A DNA stretch of 6,636 bases, taken from positions 1 to 6,636 of the forward strand of contig CAYVYH010000036.1 in NCBI GenBank assembly GCA_964455155.1, written 5' to 3'. The translations under genes were made by a program, and so were the position numbers. The notes beneath the pieces are model-generated. The model did no database searches and was not told where the DNA came from. It saw only the letters and a program-made list of their open reading frames with translations. Numbering within the stretch: position 1 is the stretch's first letter; every line of letters begins with the position of its first letter. Positions 6,091 to 6,636 of the stretch are shown here, piece after piece. Source of the DNA: UBA8403 sp964455155. GTDB taxonomy: Bacteria > Bacteroidota > Bacteroidia > Cytophagales > Amoebophilaceae.

Positions 6091-6636
6091 TTAAACGGCC
6101 TTTCCAATCCCTATGTTTCCCCCGACCCACTGGCACAAACGGTTGACTTATAGATGTTATTCAAGCCAATTATATGGCCATCTCTTGTGATTGCATGACT
6201 ATATGGCAGTAATAGAGTGCGATTCCCATGACTATTTAGCCACTATCATTGCCAGCCTTGAGATGCTTAGTTGGCACAGCAAAATAGGCAATCATGGGGC
6301 TGCCGCCCACGCATGTCGGGAGGTAAGTAGCTGCCCTATGCTGGCAACATCAAATCTGAGGTCTTTGCACAGCGAATTACGAATGAGGGCACATTTCAAT
6401 AGCTTGATGCCGTTGCCCATTGCCCGATAGACACGTGCTATCCCCGGATTCTCCTAAAGAAAGGGGGGGATAAACCAATGTGAGGATTGTCAGGGAACAT
6501 TTCTCGTTGGCTATAGCAATATTCATTCAGATGATCCCATCCCATGCAAAGGATTCCCTTTGCATGGCTTATTGTCGATAAGGAATAGGGACGTTCTTTG
6601 GTAGATTCAAGTTATTGTCTACCAAGGTATTAGCCC
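6091..6636. other. Gene-free stretch after groEL
   Basis: No coding region is supported over about 545 bases. The longest plus-strand frame (79 codons, 6191-6430) starts with TTG and resembles nothing I know. A minus-strand frame open at 6292-6453 is short, unrecognised and interrupted. An imperfect hairpin pairs TGGCA (6204-6208) with TGCCA (6250-6254) and continues inwards through ATAG/CTAT with one mismatch and a bulge. A G-run lies at 6463-6469. Three close hairpins end the region. No tRNA or rRNA signature was seen. It may be decayed sequence or hold an unrecognised RNA. Confidence 0.5.
6542..6627. repeat. Cluster of three consecutive hairpins
   Basis: The first pairs CCATGCAAAGG (6542-6552) with CCTTTGCATGG (6557-6567), 11 perfect bp around a 4-base loop. 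The second abuts it: CTTAT (6568-6572) with ATAAG (6578-6582). The third pairs TTGGTAGA (6598-6605) with TCTACCAA (6618-6625), extended by a G-U and a C-G pair (6596-6627). No long T-tract follows any of them. They could end a transcript of a gene beyond the window, form a structured RNA, or be remnants of a repeat. Confidence 0.4.

Noticed and set aside
6191..6430. 79-codon plus-strand frame with a repeated HDYMA/HDYLA segment (CATGACTAT at 6194 and 6227)
   Set aside because: TTG start, no homology recognised, and a single 9-base repeat is weak; probably chance within non-coding sequence.
6292..6453. Minus-strand open stretch of 54 codons that might be a gene remnant
   Set aside because: I cannot match it to any family, a stop closes both ends, and neighbouring frames do not continue it convincingly.

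Overview
The window looks like an ordinary chromosomal segment of a Bacteroidota bacterium, probably near Cytophagales. Three things point there: the 73-residue DUF2795 protein in the form widespread in that phylum, the Bacteroidota-style aspartokinase and RNase HII sequences, and the lack of Shine-Dalgarno sequences before any gene, with A-rich leaders before groES and groEL instead. No taxonomic search could be run, so the assignment rests on remembered family sequences.

Layout. Positions 104-1135 (minus) encode class I fructose-1,6-bisphosphatase. Across a 68-bp divergent gap holding a clean palindrome, 1204-2484 (plus) encodes a monofunctional aspartokinase. It converges, with 40 bp between stops, on a minus-strand pair: DUF2795 protein (2525-2746) and RNase HII (2955 to about 3554). 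A 208-bp gap holding two palindromes separates that pair. A 508-bp non-coding stretch follows, with several hairpins and a candidate promoter. Then comes the plus-strand groES-groEL operon (4063-6025), closed by a strong hairpin terminator (6054-6090). The last ~545 bases carry no gene I can support, only imperfect hairpins, including three close together at 6542-6627.

The genes are housekeeping: gluconeogenesis (fbp), entry to the aspartate-family amino-acid pathway (lysC), ribonucleotide and RNA-DNA hybrid removal (rnhB), and protein folding (groES/groEL). Only groES and groEL form an obvious functional unit. I see no mobile element, CRISPR array, tRNA, rRNA, toxin-antitoxin pair or defence system, and no convincing novel system. 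The items most worth checking are non-coding: the palindromes before lysC/fbp and before the DUF2795 gene, the groE leader, the leader motif shared by groES and groEL, and the hairpin-rich gene-free ends.
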